A stretch of 64,000 bases of DNA from Martinezella calliandrae (GTDB lineage: Bacteria; Pseudomonadota; Alphaproteobacteria; Rhizobiales; Rhizobiaceae), in NCBI RefSeq assembly GCF_030272695.1, contig NZ_JARFYN010000020.1:36279-100278 (forward strand). The letters run 5' to 3'. A program made the position numbers and the translations under genes. Below, one piece after another: positions 28,196 through 37,202 of the stretch. Under the pieces are notes generated by a model. That model was not told the DNA's origin. It saw only the letters and a list, made by a program, of their open reading frames with translations, and made no database searches. Positions within the stretch are counted from its first letter, which is position 1, and every line of letters starts with the position of its first letter.

Positions 28196-28690
28196 TCAGA
28201 CCTCCGGGTGACGGAAATCGCCGGATTTGCCGCCGGATTTCTGCAAAAGCCTGATACCGCCGATCTCCATCATCCGGTCGGCAGCCTTGGCCATGTCGTA
28301 GATCGTCAGGCATGCGACGGAGACGGCCGTCAGCGCCTCCATCTCGACGCCGGTACGGCCGGTGAGTTTAGCGGTAGCAGTCACGCGCAAGCCGGGCAGG
28401 GCAGCGTCTTCGGCGATATCGACCGTCACCTTCGTCAGCATCAGCGGGTGGCAGAGCGGGATGAGATTGGCGGTTTGCTTGGCGGCCATGATACCGGCGA
28501 GCCTGGCGGTGCCGATGACATCGCCTTTTTTGGCATTGCGTTCACTGATCAGCGCCAGTGTTTCCGGCTTCATCTTCACATGGCCTTCGGCGGTGGCAAT
28601 GCGGATCGTCTCGGCCTTGTCGCCGACATCGACCATGCGCGCCTCGCCGGACGTGCCGATATGGGTAAGGCCGGCTTTCTGCGCGCTCAT
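28196..28690 (-). CDS. moaC: Cyclic pyranopterin monophosphate synthase
   Basis: A 164-residue enzyme for the second step of molybdenum cofactor synthesis, converting the MoaA product to cPMP. It shows LTHIGTSGEARMVDVGDK at the N-terminus, KQTANLIPLCHPL (conserved Cys-His) and GRTGVEMEALTAVSVACLTIYDM, which holds the catalytic Met-Glu-Ala region and the Lys/Asp context. The length is normal. One base separates it from the trpC stop and five from the moeA start, so translation is probably coupled. Confidence 0.96.
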   Translation of the reverse strand: MSAQKAGLTHIGTSGEARMVDVGDKAETIRIATAEGHVKMKPETLALISERNAKKGDVIGTARLAGIMAAKQTANLIPLCHPLMLTKVTVDIAEDAALPGLRVTATAKLTGRTGVEMEALTAVSVACLTIYDMAKAADRMMEIGGIRLLQKSGGKSGDFRHPEV

Positions 28691-28691
28691 T

Positions 28692-29507
28692 TCACTCGGC
28701 CGCCAGAACGTCGGTTTCGCCGGTGAGCAGCAGCCGCGTCGCAGCCGTCACATCGTCCCTGCGCATCAGGCTCTCGCCGACGAGGAAGGTGGTGATGCCG
28801 GCAGCCTCGAGACGCTTGCAGTCGGCATGGGTGAAGACGCCGCTTTCGCCGACCAGCAGCCGGCCTTCGGGAACCATGGTCGACAGGGTTTCACTCACCG
28901 CCAGGTTGACTTCGAAGGTGCGCAGATTGCGATTGTTGATGCCGACGAGGGGCGAAGACAGCTTCAACGCCCGCTCCATCTCTTCGGCGTCGTGCACTTC
29001 GATAAGCACATCCATGCCGAGGCCGAAGGCTTCATCCTGCAGACGCTCTGCATCACTGTCGGAAAGCGAAGCCATGATCAGGAGAATGCAATCAGCACCC
29101 CAAGCACGCGCCTCGTGGACCTGGTAGGTTTCGAACATGAAATCCTTGCGCAATGCCGGCAGGGAGCAGGCGGCGCGGGCAGCGGTCAGGAATTCCGGCG
29201 CTCCCTGAAAACTCGGACGATCCGTCAGCACCGAGAGGCAGGCTGCGCCGCCCAATTCGTAGGCCTTCGCAAGGGCGGGCGGATCGAAATCAGGGCGAAT
29301 GAGCCCCTTGGAAGGGCTCGCCTTCTTAATCTCGGCGATCAGGCCGAAAGCACCGGCATTCTTCTTGGCGACGAGCGCCTTATGGAAGCCGCGTGGCGCC
29401 GACTGCCCGGCCTGCATTGCCTTGAGATCGGCAAGCGATATCTTGGCCTTGGCGGCTGCGATCTCTTCACGCTTATATGCTTCGATCTTCTGGAGGATAT
29501 CGGTCAT
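28692..29507 (-). CDS. trpC: Indole-3-glycerol phosphate synthase
   Basis: A 271-residue TIM-barrel enzyme of tryptophan synthesis. Motifs: LIAEIKKASPSKGLIR (catalytic Lys/Glu strand), LSVLTDRPSFQG, LRKDFMFETYQVHEARAWGAD, LVGINNRNLRTFEV and VGESGVFTHAD. The enzyme is monofunctional; no TrpF domain is fused. It lies 12 bases after trpD and one base before moaC. The trpD-trpC-moaC-moeA order is a long-standing alphaproteobacterial cluster. Confidence 0.97.
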   Translation of the reverse strand: MTDILQKIEAYKREEIAAAKAKISLADLKAMQAGQSAPRGFHKALVAKKNAGAFGLIAEIKKASPSKGLIRPDFDPPALAKAYELGGAACLSVLTDRPSFQGAPEFLTAARAACSLPALRKDFMFETYQVHEARAWGADCILLIMASLSDSDAERLQDEAFGLGMDVLIEVHDAEEMERALKLSSPLVGINNRNLRTFEVNLAVSETLSTMVPEGRLLVGESGVFTHADCKRLEAAGITTFLVGESLMRRDDVTAATRLLLTGETDVLAAE

Positions 29508-29519
29508 GATGTCCTGATC

Positions 29520-30536
29520 CTATCCTTCGTCATTGGAGACGGCGATCAGCTTTTCCAGCGCAACGGCGGTCGCGCCGCTGTCGAGCGACTGAGTGGCCAG
29601 CTTCATGCCATCATGAAGCGTTTCCGCCTTGCCGGCAATCACCAGGGATGCCGCAGCATTGGCCAGCGCGATGTCCCGGTAGCCGTTCTTCGCGCCACTC
29701 AGCACGTTTCTGAGCGCGGCCGCGTTGGCGACACCATCGCCGCCCTTGAGGTCAGCGAGTTCGGCGTGTGGGAGGCCGAAATCGGCAGGTGTCAGCTCGA
29801 ACGTGCGGATCCTGCCGTTTTCGAGGGCCGCCACCGAGGTGGTGCCAGTCGTGGTGATTTCGTCCAGACCATTGCCGTGCACGACCCAGACGCTTTCGGC
29901 ATTCAGATCCCTCAGCACCTCGGCGAGCGGCACGACCCATTGTGGCGCAAAGACGCCGAGCAGTTGCCGACGCACGCCGGCCGGGTTCGACAACGGCCCC
30001 AGCAGGTTGAAGATCGTGCGCGTGCCAAGCTCGACGCGCGACGGGCCGACATGGCGCATGGAGGAATGGTGCAACTGCGCGAACATGAAGCCGATGCCGG
30101 CCTCGCGGATGCAACGAGCAATCACCTCAGGCCCGATATCGAGCTTGATGCCGAGCACGGATTGCGTGTCGGCCGTGCCAGCCTTGGAGCTTTGGGCGCG
30201 GTTGCCGTGCTTGGCGACCGGCACGCCTGCGCCAGCCACAATGAAGGAGGCGAGTGTCGAAATATTGTAAGTGCCGACGCCATCACCGCCAGTACCGACG
30301 ATATCGATCGCATCTGCCGGCGCTTCCACGGGCAACATCTTAGCGCGCATCGTGGTGACCGCGCCGACGATCTCATCGACCGTCTCGCCACGCACCCGCA
30401 ATGCCATCAGGAAGGCGCCGATCTGTGACGGCGTCGCCTCGCCCGACATCAGGATATCGAATGCCTGGCGCGCTTCATCACGTGTTAGCGCCTCGCGGTT
30501 GGCGACCTTGGCGAGGAAAGGTTTCAATTCAGCCAT
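29520..30536 (-). CDS. trpD: Anthranilate phosphoribosyltransferase
   Basis: A 338-residue enzyme transferring phosphoribose from PRPP to anthranilate. IDIVGTGGDGVGTYNIST binds PRPP, VAKHGNRAQSSKAGTAD is the second signature, and FNLLGPLSNPAG and VVHGNGLDEITTTG follow. The ATG at 30536 gives the expected N-terminus; the frame extends upstream into ppiD but that part is not family-like. It is 25 bases downstream of ppiD. No trpE/trpG is in the window. Confidence 0.96.
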   Translation of the reverse strand: MAELKPFLAKVANREALTRDEARQAFDILMSGEATPSQIGAFLMALRVRGETVDEIVGAVTTMRAKMLPVEAPADAIDIVGTGGDGVGTYNISTLASFIVAGAGVPVAKHGNRAQSSKAGTADTQSVLGIKLDIGPEVIARCIREAGIGFMFAQLHHSSMRHVGPSRVELGTRTIFNLLGPLSNPAGVRRQLLGVFAPQWVVPLAEVLRDLNAESVWVVHGNGLDEITTTGTTSVAALENGRIRTFELTPADFGLPHAELADLKGGDGVANAAALRNVLSGAKNGYRDIALANAAASLVIAGKAETLHDGMKLATQSLDSGATAVALEKLIAVSNDEG

Positions 30537-30561
30537 CGGCAATCGATCCTCCCAACCGGGC

Positions 30562-32454
30562 CTAGCGAGACATCGCCTGCTCGGCGAGGCTCTGGTTGAC
30601 CGTGACGCTATATTTGGACTGCAGGTCGCTGACGATCTGGTCGAGAATGTCGTCGCCGGCGGCGTTGGCAATCTGGGCCGCCTGCTGATCCGCATTGTTC
30701 AGCGCGTCGGTCGTCGGATTGTCATTGACGTCGGTGACCTTCAGCAGGATTTGCGTCGTATCGTCAGCGCCGACGGCATTGGCGACCGTGTCGACAGGGC
30801 CGGAGAATGCGCCAGCGACGCCGCCACGGCCGAGAACCGGGTCGTCCGTGGTGCGGGTGACCTTCGTCTTGCTTTCGACAGCGATGCCAAGGGGTGCCGC
30901 GATGTCAGCAAGCGATTTACCCTTCTGCGCCTCCTGCTTCAGTTCGGCGGCCTTGGCGGCGAGCGCGACCTTCTGCTGCTCGGCGGTCCAGTCGGCAACC
31001 GCCTTCTCATGCACCTCGGAGAGCGGGCGATCGTGATCGGGCGTGATGTTCAGCACGTCGTACCAGACGTAGCCGTCGTTGCCGATGGTCACGGGTGCGG
31101 TATTGCTGCCCTGATCGGCCTTGAAGACCTCCGCCAGCAATCGCTGCTTGGCGGGCAGGTCCTTGATCTCGTTGCCACTCTTGTCGAGGCCGGTTGCATC
31201 GATCGCATCGATGGTCACCATCTTCAGCTTCATTTGCTGAGCAGCTTCCTGCAGGGAGGCACCGGAGCCGCGCAGGTCTTCGAACTTGTCGTGAACATCG
31301 TTGATCTCATTGGCGGCGTTGTTGAGCGCGATCTGCTTGCGGATGTCTTCCTTGACATCGTCGAAGTTCTTCGCCGTTTCGGCCTTCACGTTGGTAACGC
31401 GCAGAATGACCGGGCCAAACGAACCGTCGACGACGGGGGTCGTGCCGCCTTCCTTGGCAACGGCAAAAGCAGCCTCGGCAATGTTCTTATCCGGAACCTG
31501 ATCCTTGGTGAAGGTGCCGAGCAGCACATCGGCCGGCTTCTTGCCCTGATCGGTGACCAATTGATCAAAGGTGGTTCCGGTCTTCAGCGCGTCGGCGGCG
31601 GCGTTGGCGAGGTCCTTATTGGCGAAGTTGAGCTGTTCGATCGTGCGCGTTGCCGGCGTTGTGAAGCTATCCTTGCGCTTCTCGAACTCGGCACGAACCG
31701 CGTCGTCAGTCACGCTTGAGGGATCCGCAACATCCTCGGGCTGCAGTTTCACATAGGCGATCTTGCGGTATTCAGGCGCACGGTACTTCGACTTGACGCC
31801 ATCGAACCACTTCGAGAGCACGTCCTCGGCCGGCGCCTTGATGGGGTCGATATTGGCATTGGTCAACAGCAGGTAGTCGATGCTGCGGTCTTCGTCATGA
31901 TATTGCTTGACGGCGTCGACCAGAACCTTCGGTGCGGTAAAGCCATTGGAAACCGCCTCGACGATCTGGCTGCGGACGGCAACCTTGCTGCGTTCCTTGA
32001 TGTAGTCGTCAGGATTGATGCCGCTGTTGCGCAGCAAGCTCTCGAACTTCTGCCGGTCGAAGCCGCCATTCAGCGCCTTGAATGCCGGATCGTCGCCGAT
32101 AAGTTGGGCGAGGCGATCCTGCGACAAGCCGAGATTCATATCGCTGGCAAGCTGGTCGAGCGAGGCGCCGGCAACAAGCTGGGCGACCGTCTGCTGTCCG
32201 ACGCCAAAGGCACGCGCCTGCTCCGGCGTGATCTGCGTTCGCAGTTGCTGGCTGATGGCCTGGATCTGACGACGATAGGCGAGCCGGAATTCGTTGGTAC
32301 CGATCTGCTGGTCGCCGACCGTCACGACAGTGCTGCTACCGCTGCCGCTGATGAGCGATCGTTCGACCCCCCATATGCCGAAGGCCGCCGCCAGAATAAG
32401 CATCAAGCCCTTGGCAACCCAGGTCTGGGCGATTTTTCTCAACACATCGAACAT
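30562..32454 (-). CDS. ppiD: Periplasmic folding chaperone/PPIase, PpiD/SurA type
   Basis: A 630-residue protein anchored by one N-terminal helix (GLMLILAAAFGIWGVE, about residues 16-32) with the bulk in the periplasm. The N-terminal SurA-like chaperone region includes IGTNEFRLAYRRQI and GVGQQTVAQLVAGASLDQLA. A parvulin-like region lies near residues 230-360 (TRTIEQLNFANKDLA, TFDQLVTDQGKKPADVLLG). Catalytic parvulin residues are poorly conserved, as in E. coli PpiD, so it may be a chaperone rather than an active isomerase. The start at 32454 gives MFDVLRKIAQTWVAK. It is the first gene of the trp-moa operon. Confidence 0.88.
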   Translation of the reverse strand: MFDVLRKIAQTWVAKGLMLILAAAFGIWGVERSLISGSGSSTVVTVGDQQIGTNEFRLAYRRQIQAISQQLRTQITPEQARAFGVGQQTVAQLVAGASLDQLASDMNLGLSQDRLAQLIGDDPAFKALNGGFDRQKFESLLRNSGINPDDYIKERSKVAVRSQIVEAVSNGFTAPKVLVDAVKQYHDEDRSIDYLLLTNANIDPIKAPAEDVLSKWFDGVKSKYRAPEYRKIAYVKLQPEDVADPSSVTDDAVRAEFEKRKDSFTTPATRTIEQLNFANKDLANAAADALKTGTTFDQLVTDQGKKPADVLLGTFTKDQVPDKNIAEAAFAVAKEGGTTPVVDGSFGPVILRVTNVKAETAKNFDDVKEDIRKQIALNNAANEINDVHDKFEDLRGSGASLQEAAQQMKLKMVTIDAIDATGLDKSGNEIKDLPAKQRLLAEVFKADQGSNTAPVTIGNDGYVWYDVLNITPDHDRPLSEVHEKAVADWTAEQQKVALAAKAAELKQEAQKGKSLADIAAPLGIAVESKTKVTRTTDDPVLGRGGVAGAFSGPVDTVANAVGADDTTQILLKVTDVNDNPTTDALNNADQQAAQIANAAGDDILDQIVSDLQSKYSVTVNQSLAEQAMSR

Positions 32455-32634
32455 CGGTAGGCAAACCTCGTCATCAACACCATCTTCGCCCACAGGCAAA
32501 GCAATCGGAGTTCCTTAGAACAATCCGAACCGGAATTGAAGTGCTACCGAGGAAATCACGTGGAAGGGAGTAATTGCTCCGGAACCTTTACCCAGGATTG
32601 ACGTTGAAAGCTGAGGTAAATGAAGGAGCCGACG

Positions 32635-32916
32635 ATGGCCGAAACGAAATCCGCTTCCGCCCAATCCGCCTCAGCACAGGCGCACGCTGAAACCGCCGTC
32701 GAAGATCTGACCGCCCAGATCGTCGCTCTTCGTGAGGATCTGACGAAACTCTCCCGCAGCATGGCCGCGGTCGGGCAGGGCGCAAAGTCCGTCGTCACCG
32801 AGGAAGCGCAGGAACTGACCGATCAATTGCGCGACAGGGTTCGCCAGGAGCCGATCTTCATGATCGCGGCCGCAGCCGGCATCGGTTATCTGGTCGGCCT
32901 TCTCAGCCGCCGCTAG
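32635..32916 (+). CDS. DUF883/ElaB-YqjD-like small membrane-anchored protein
   Basis: A 93-residue protein. A hydrophilic helical region with heptad character (AVEDLTAQIVALREDLTKLS and following) occupies residues 15-65. A short C-terminal hydrophobic anchor (IFMIAAAAGIGYLVGLL) ends in SRR. This is the layout of the ElaB/YqjD (DUF883) family, inner-membrane proteins that bind ribosomes in E. coli. AAGGAG lies eight to nine bases before the ATG at 32635, so the in-frame ATG at 32620, which overlaps that site, is less likely. It stands alone, divergent from ppiD. Confidence 0.75.
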   Translation: MAETKSASAQSASAQAHAETAVEDLTAQIVALREDLTKLSRSMAAVGQGAKSVVTEEAQELTDQLRDRVRQEPIFMIAAAAGIGYLVGLLSRR

Positions 32917-32932
32917 GCGCGCCGGAAGCGAC

Positions 32933-33415
32933 CTAAAGCTCGTCATGAAACGTCGGGCTCGCGCGAATGAAGATCCAAAGCGCCTTGCTGATCTCGACAA
33001 TCTCCTTGATCGAGTTCTCCAGCCTCTCGATTTCGCGTAAGTCCAGTTGCTCCACCTTGCCGTATTTGACGTGCCGGTCGTCCTCCACCAGGCGCATGAG
33101 CTGTGTGCTGGAGATTTCGCCGTTTTCGTCGAAGGAATAGATGCAGTGATTGTATTTGTTGCGCATCTTCGATTCCCGCTTCAGCCGGCCCATCAACTCG
33201 AGCACAGCACGGCTGTCTTCAACCGGTGTTGACGACAGTTTCGCCAGACGCTCGACCAAATCGATACGCGCGCGCGTGGTGTTCAGTGTCAGAAAGACGA
33301 TGATGGCCGCGTCCTTCTCCACCTTCAATAGATGCGCGATGATGTAGATCAACAGGCTTTCGGTATTGGTCCAGACATAGTTCAGGCGGCCGACGCGAAG
33401 CAAGATATCGGACAT
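32933..33415 (-). CDS. Conserved hypothetical protein, rhizobial
   Basis: A 160-residue soluble protein with no signal peptide or membrane segment. It opens LLRVGRLNYVWTNTESLLIY, and an Arg/Lys/Asn-rich centre (RLKRESKMRNKYNHCIYSFDE) follows. The N-x-x-E-S pattern, the helical content and the central R-N-K-Y-N-H resemble HEPN-like or related all-alpha domains found in accessory proteins, but I cannot assign it. It lies 50 bases downstream of the hlyD-type gene on the same strand, so it may be transcribed with the secretion genes, although its own start has no strong site. No function is proposed. Confidence 0.6.
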   Translation of the reverse strand: MSDILLRVGRLNYVWTNTESLLIYIIAHLLKVEKDAAIIVFLTLNTTRARIDLVERLAKLSSTPVEDSRAVLELMGRLKRESKMRNKYNHCIYSFDENGEISSTQLMRLVEDDRHVKYGKVEQLDLREIERLENSIKEIVEISKALWIFIRASPTFHDEL

Positions 33416-33465
33416 TGCAGGCATGGCGCGGTCCTACGCTGAACTGGTCAAAGGCAAAAACACAC

Positions 33466-34836
33466 TCACCGCTCCCTGAAGGCGCGCGACATACTGTCGA
33501 CCACGGGCTTGGAGAGATATTCGAAAAAGGTGCGTTCGGACGTCTGGATCAATATATCCGCCGGCATGCCAGGTACAGGCTTGAAGCCGGGAATGCGTTT
33601 GATCTCCGCGCTCGGGATCTGGACGCGAACAACATAGACATCGCGCTGCGTCGAACCGGAATTGTCCTCGATCGAGTCGGCCGAGACATAAAAGACCTTG
33701 CCGTTCAGGACCGGCGTGGTGCGCCGGTTGAGAGACGACAGACGGATGGTCGCAGCTTCTCCTTCACGCAATTGGTCGATCGAGGTGCGCAGCACCTGCG
33801 CCTCGATGATCAGCGGGACATTGTTCGGCAATATTTCCATAATCGGCTTGCCCGTGGTGATGACACCGCCGGCGGTATGATAGTAGGAGCGGATGACCGT
33901 ACCGCTGACCGGCGAGCGAATGACGGTGCGGTCGAGAACGCCCGCCGCCTCACGCACCTGTTCACGCACGCTGTCCAGATCGGATTCAGCCGTTTCCAAA
34001 GCGTCGAGCGCCGCCTGCTTGTTGGTGTTGATGGCAATGATCGATTCCTGGCGGTATTTGGCCACCTGAGCTTCGTTCTCGTTCAGCTCTGCATCGATGC
34101 GGGCAAGCTCGCCCATCGCGTCCGCCACCGCGCGCTGTACGGCCAGAAGGTCGGTACGTCTGACGACGCCCTCCTTCGCAAGCTTCTCTTTCGAATCCTG
34201 TTCGTCGGTCAAAAGGCCGAGCTGCGTCACGAAGGCCTGCCGCTGACCCTGATATCCCTGTGTGCGATATTCGAGCGAACGGATGTTCTTTTCGATAAGG
34301 TTTAATTGTTCCTGCAGTTTGGATTGTTTGCTGTGAAAGACGACAACCTGGCTCTGGATCAGGGAGGTCACATCCGGGTCGTCAGCCTCCGCCGTCACGA
34401 TATCGGGGACCTTGAATTCCTGACTGCCCTCGGCTTCGGCTCTCAACCTTGCAACCACGGTTTCCAGCCTCAGCCGTCTCAGCTTCAGCGCCCGATCGTT
34501 GGCAAGGGCTGCCGTCGGATCGAGAGTGAGCAGGATATCTCCTTCTTGCACCACCTGACCTTCGCTCACCATCAGGTCCTTAATGATGCCGCCCTCGAGA
34601 TGCTGGATGATCTTGTTGTTGCCGGTGGCGACGAAACTGCCCTGGGCAATGACGGCAGAGGCGATCGGCGCGGTGGCGGCCCAATAGCCGAACCCCCCGA
34701 AGGAGGCGAACAGAATGGCCAGACCGGAGATGCTGTAGAGCCTGATGGATCGCGGCACCTCGCTGTACCATTCGAGTTGCCCTTGTTCGTCGATTTTGTT
34801 CTTTTTGCCTTTGTCGCGCGTGAACATGGCGCTCAC
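33466..34836 (-). CDS. Type I secretion membrane fusion protein (HlyD/PrtE family)
   Basis: A 456-residue periplasmic adaptor. A short cytoplasmic N-terminus and one transmembrane helix (ISGLAILFASFGGFGYWAA, about residues 33-52) precede a barrel-sandwich half-motif (GGIIKDLMVSEGQVVQEGD). A long coiled coil spans about 110-320, the second lipoyl half-motif follows (VIRSPVSGTVIRSYYHTAGG), and the C-terminal beta domain ends near GMPADILIQTSERTFFEYL, the usual HlyD-family ending. The GTG start at 34836 overlaps the TGA of the ABC gene by four bases; an ATG three codons later is the alternative. It should link the ABC exporter to a TolC-type channel encoded elsewhere. Confidence 0.92.
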   Translation of the reverse strand: MSAMFTRDKGKKNKIDEQGQLEWYSEVPRSIRLYSISGLAILFASFGGFGYWAATAPIASAVIAQGSFVATGNNKIIQHLEGGIIKDLMVSEGQVVQEGDILLTLDPTAALANDRALKLRRLRLETVVARLRAEAEGSQEFKVPDIVTAEADDPDVTSLIQSQVVVFHSKQSKLQEQLNLIEKNIRSLEYRTQGYQGQRQAFVTQLGLLTDEQDSKEKLAKEGVVRRTDLLAVQRAVADAMGELARIDAELNENEAQVAKYRQESIIAINTNKQAALDALETAESDLDSVREQVREAAGVLDRTVIRSPVSGTVIRSYYHTAGGVITTGKPIMEILPNNVPLIIEAQVLRTSIDQLREGEAATIRLSSLNRRTTPVLNGKVFYVSADSIEDNSGSTQRDVYVVRVQIPSAEIKRIPGFKPVPGMPADILIQTSERTFFEYLSKPVVDSMSRAFRER

Positions 34837-37178
34837 CCCTCGATCCCCGATGGCGGCCGGTTTCCAATCTCGTGTTTCGGCTTGCCACTCAGCGTATTCA
34901 GTACTTGGCTGCGCTCACCGAACATGGCGACCGATCCGTCCTTCAGAACCAGAATCTTGTCGACGCACTGCAGCAGGGCAGGGCGTTGGGTGATCGTCAC
35001 CGTCGTGATACCCTGTTTCTTGGCGTGGAGGAGCGCGCGGGCAAGGGCCGCCTCGCCGGCGGTATCGAGATTGGAATTCGGTTCATCGAGGACGACAAAC
35101 TTCGGATTGCCAAAGAAGGCGCGGGCAAGCGCAATGCGCTGCTTCTGGCCACCGGAAAGCGGCGCACCGTCGGCGGCGACCACCGTCTCATAACCCTGCG
35201 GAAAAGTGGCGATCAGTTCGTGCACATCGGCAAGGACGGCCGCTTCGTAGATCAGCCGATCTTCGACGTCATCGCGCATGCGACCGATATTGGCCTTGAT
35301 CGTGCCTGGAAAGAGCTGCACGTCCTGAGGCAGGTAACCGATGCTCTCGCCGAACTGGCGCTGGTCCCAATTGCGAAGGTCCATAAGATCAAGCCGAACA
35401 TTACCGGAGGTTGGCAGGATCGAGCCCACCAGCATTTTGCCGAGCGTCGTCTTGCCGGAACCGGAATTGCCGATGACGGCAAGCGATTCCCCCTTCTTCA
35501 ACGAAAAGGAAATGCCGTTCAAAATGACGCGCTTTTGCGGCGGCGGGACAAACAGAATACGCTCCACGTCCAGCCGTCCCTCCGGATTGGGTAGGCGCAG
35601 TCGCGGGAAATTCAGCGGCGAATTCAACAGTAACTGCTTGATGCGACCATAGGCGGCGCGGGAGTGATTGAACTGATTCCATCCCTCTATCGCCCCTTCG
35701 ACCGGCGCTAGTGCTCGGCCGGAGATGATCGAGGCGGCAATCACCATGCCGCCCGTCAACTCGCCGGAGAGCGACAGATGCGCGCCCCAGCCGAGCAGGG
35801 TGACCTGGGTGATCAGGCGGCAAGCCTTGGTGAGACCGGAAAAGATGATGTTGCGGTCCTGGGCGGCCACCTGCGACTTTAGCGAGCCCGCAGTCTCTCG
35901 GCCCCACATCTTGACGGCTTCGGGGATCATCGCCAGCGCATTGATGATCTGCGAGTTGCGCGCCATCGAATCGAGATGGAAATTGGCGCGGCTGACGAAG
36001 GCGTTGGCTTCGGCGAATTGTTTCGCCGTCATTTTCTGATTGAGATAGGCGATGCCGAACAGGACGGCGCAGCACGTCATGACGATTATGCCGAGATGTG
36101 GATGCACGAGATAGACGACGACGACAAAAAGCGGCATCAACGGCGCATCGAGGAAAGCAAGCAGCGTGCCCGAGGTCAAAAAGGAGCGGAGCTGCTGCAG
36201 ATCGGCAAGCGTCTGGTAGTCCCGACCATTGCCGTTCAATGACGCACGCGCGGCCGCGCTCAGGATCGGCGCGCCGAGCTGAACTTCTAGTTCGACGGCT
36301 GTGCGCATCAGGATAAAGCGGCGCACGGCGTCTAAGATGACCTGCAGGAGGATGGCGCCGATGACGGCGATGGTCAGCATGACCAGTGTATCGATCGAGC
36401 GGCTGGTCAGCACCCGGTCCGAAATCTGGAAGAGATAGATTGGGATTGCCAGCACCAGGACATTGATGGCCAAAGTGAAGATCATCACGATCAGTATGTT
36501 GTGCTGGACGACGGAAATGCCCTTATTCAGGCTAGCGGCGAAATTGATCGGCTGGGTGCTGCGCTTGTGGAAGACGCTGCCGCCATTGCCTCCTCCGCCG
36601 CTGCCTTTGGTCTTGTCACCATCATCACCATGACCGTCGCTGGCAGGCGCCCGGCGCTCGTTCTCACGAACTGGACCGGGATCGTTGTCGATCGTGCGAG
36701 GTAGCGGCTGAGCGTGGCTCACCTTTATTTCAAACTTGGGTGTCTCGGGCTTGGGCATTTCTGCTTGCCGCGGCTCGCCTGCCGGAGCGCCCTCGGGTGC
36801 TATATCGATCACAGAGACCGGATCGATGTCCGAAGCAGGCGGCACCCGCCGCATCTCGAGGTCGGTCGCAGATGCAGCGGGGGCCCCATCAGCCTCCGTC
36901 ACCACAGAAAGCTCCACGGAGGCGAGGGCGGCTGGCGTGTCCACCATGCTTACGGATGGTGCGTCCAATTTCGCCGGTTGGGCGGGAAAGGCTGGCGCTG
37001 GTGCTGCCGCGATCTTAGGCCCGCGCCGCAGCCGCTTCAGGCTCTCCACGGCATTCTCGATGGCCGCCATATAGGACGCTGTGTCGCGCTCGACCACCTG
37101 TTCATCCTCCCCAGCAGCCAACGATTTCAGGTGCATTGCCCGGCTTTCCGCCATGCTCAGCTTTGAAATCTGGTTCAT
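34833..37178 (-). CDS. Type I secretion ABC permease/ATPase (PrtD family)
   Basis: A 781-residue exporter. Residues 1-200 are an unusual hydrophilic, Pro/Ala/Glu-rich extension ending in a Gly-rich stretch (KGSGGGGNGG); there is no C39 peptidase-like domain. The transmembrane domain (about 215-480) begins SLNKGISVVQHNILIVMIF. The nucleotide-binding domain has VIGNSGSGKTTLGKML (Walker A), LSGGQKQRIALARAFF (signature), KFVVLDEPNSNLD (Walker B) and TITQRPALL, where the H-loop His is replaced by Gln731. The ATG at 37178 follows GAGAGGTG. It lies 24 bases downstream of the 677-residue repeat protein and overlaps the adaptor gene, so these form one operon. Confidence 0.92.
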   Translation of the reverse strand: MNQISKLSMAESRAMHLKSLAAGEDEQVVERDTASYMAAIENAVESLKRLRRGPKIAAAPAPAFPAQPAKLDAPSVSMVDTPAALASVELSVVTEADGAPAASATDLEMRRVPPASDIDPVSVIDIAPEGAPAGEPRQAEMPKPETPKFEIKVSHAQPLPRTIDNDPGPVRENERRAPASDGHGDDGDKTKGSGGGGNGGSVFHKRSTQPINFAASLNKGISVVQHNILIVMIFTLAINVLVLAIPIYLFQISDRVLTSRSIDTLVMLTIAVIGAILLQVILDAVRRFILMRTAVELEVQLGAPILSAAARASLNGNGRDYQTLADLQQLRSFLTSGTLLAFLDAPLMPLFVVVVYLVHPHLGIIVMTCCAVLFGIAYLNQKMTAKQFAEANAFVSRANFHLDSMARNSQIINALAMIPEAVKMWGRETAGSLKSQVAAQDRNIIFSGLTKACRLITQVTLLGWGAHLSLSGELTGGMVIAASIISGRALAPVEGAIEGWNQFNHSRAAYGRIKQLLLNSPLNFPRLRLPNPEGRLDVERILFVPPPQKRVILNGISFSLKKGESLAVIGNSGSGKTTLGKMLVGSILPTSGNVRLDLMDLRNWDQRQFGESIGYLPQDVQLFPGTIKANIGRMRDDVEDRLIYEAAVLADVHELIATFPQGYETVVAADGAPLSGGQKQRIALARAFFGNPKFVVLDEPNSNLDTAGEAALARALLHAKKQGITTVTITQRPALLQCVDKILVLKDGSVAMFGERSQVLNTLSGKPKHEIGNRPPSGIEG

Positions 37179-37202
37179 CGAAGCACCTCTCACTGTCTCC
37201 GA

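Noticed and set aside
28362..30428. 688-codon plus-strand open frame antisense to moaC, trpC and trpD
   Set aside because: The minus strand carries three well-known enzymes with full motifs. The antisense product has no family features and arises from GC-rich third positions.
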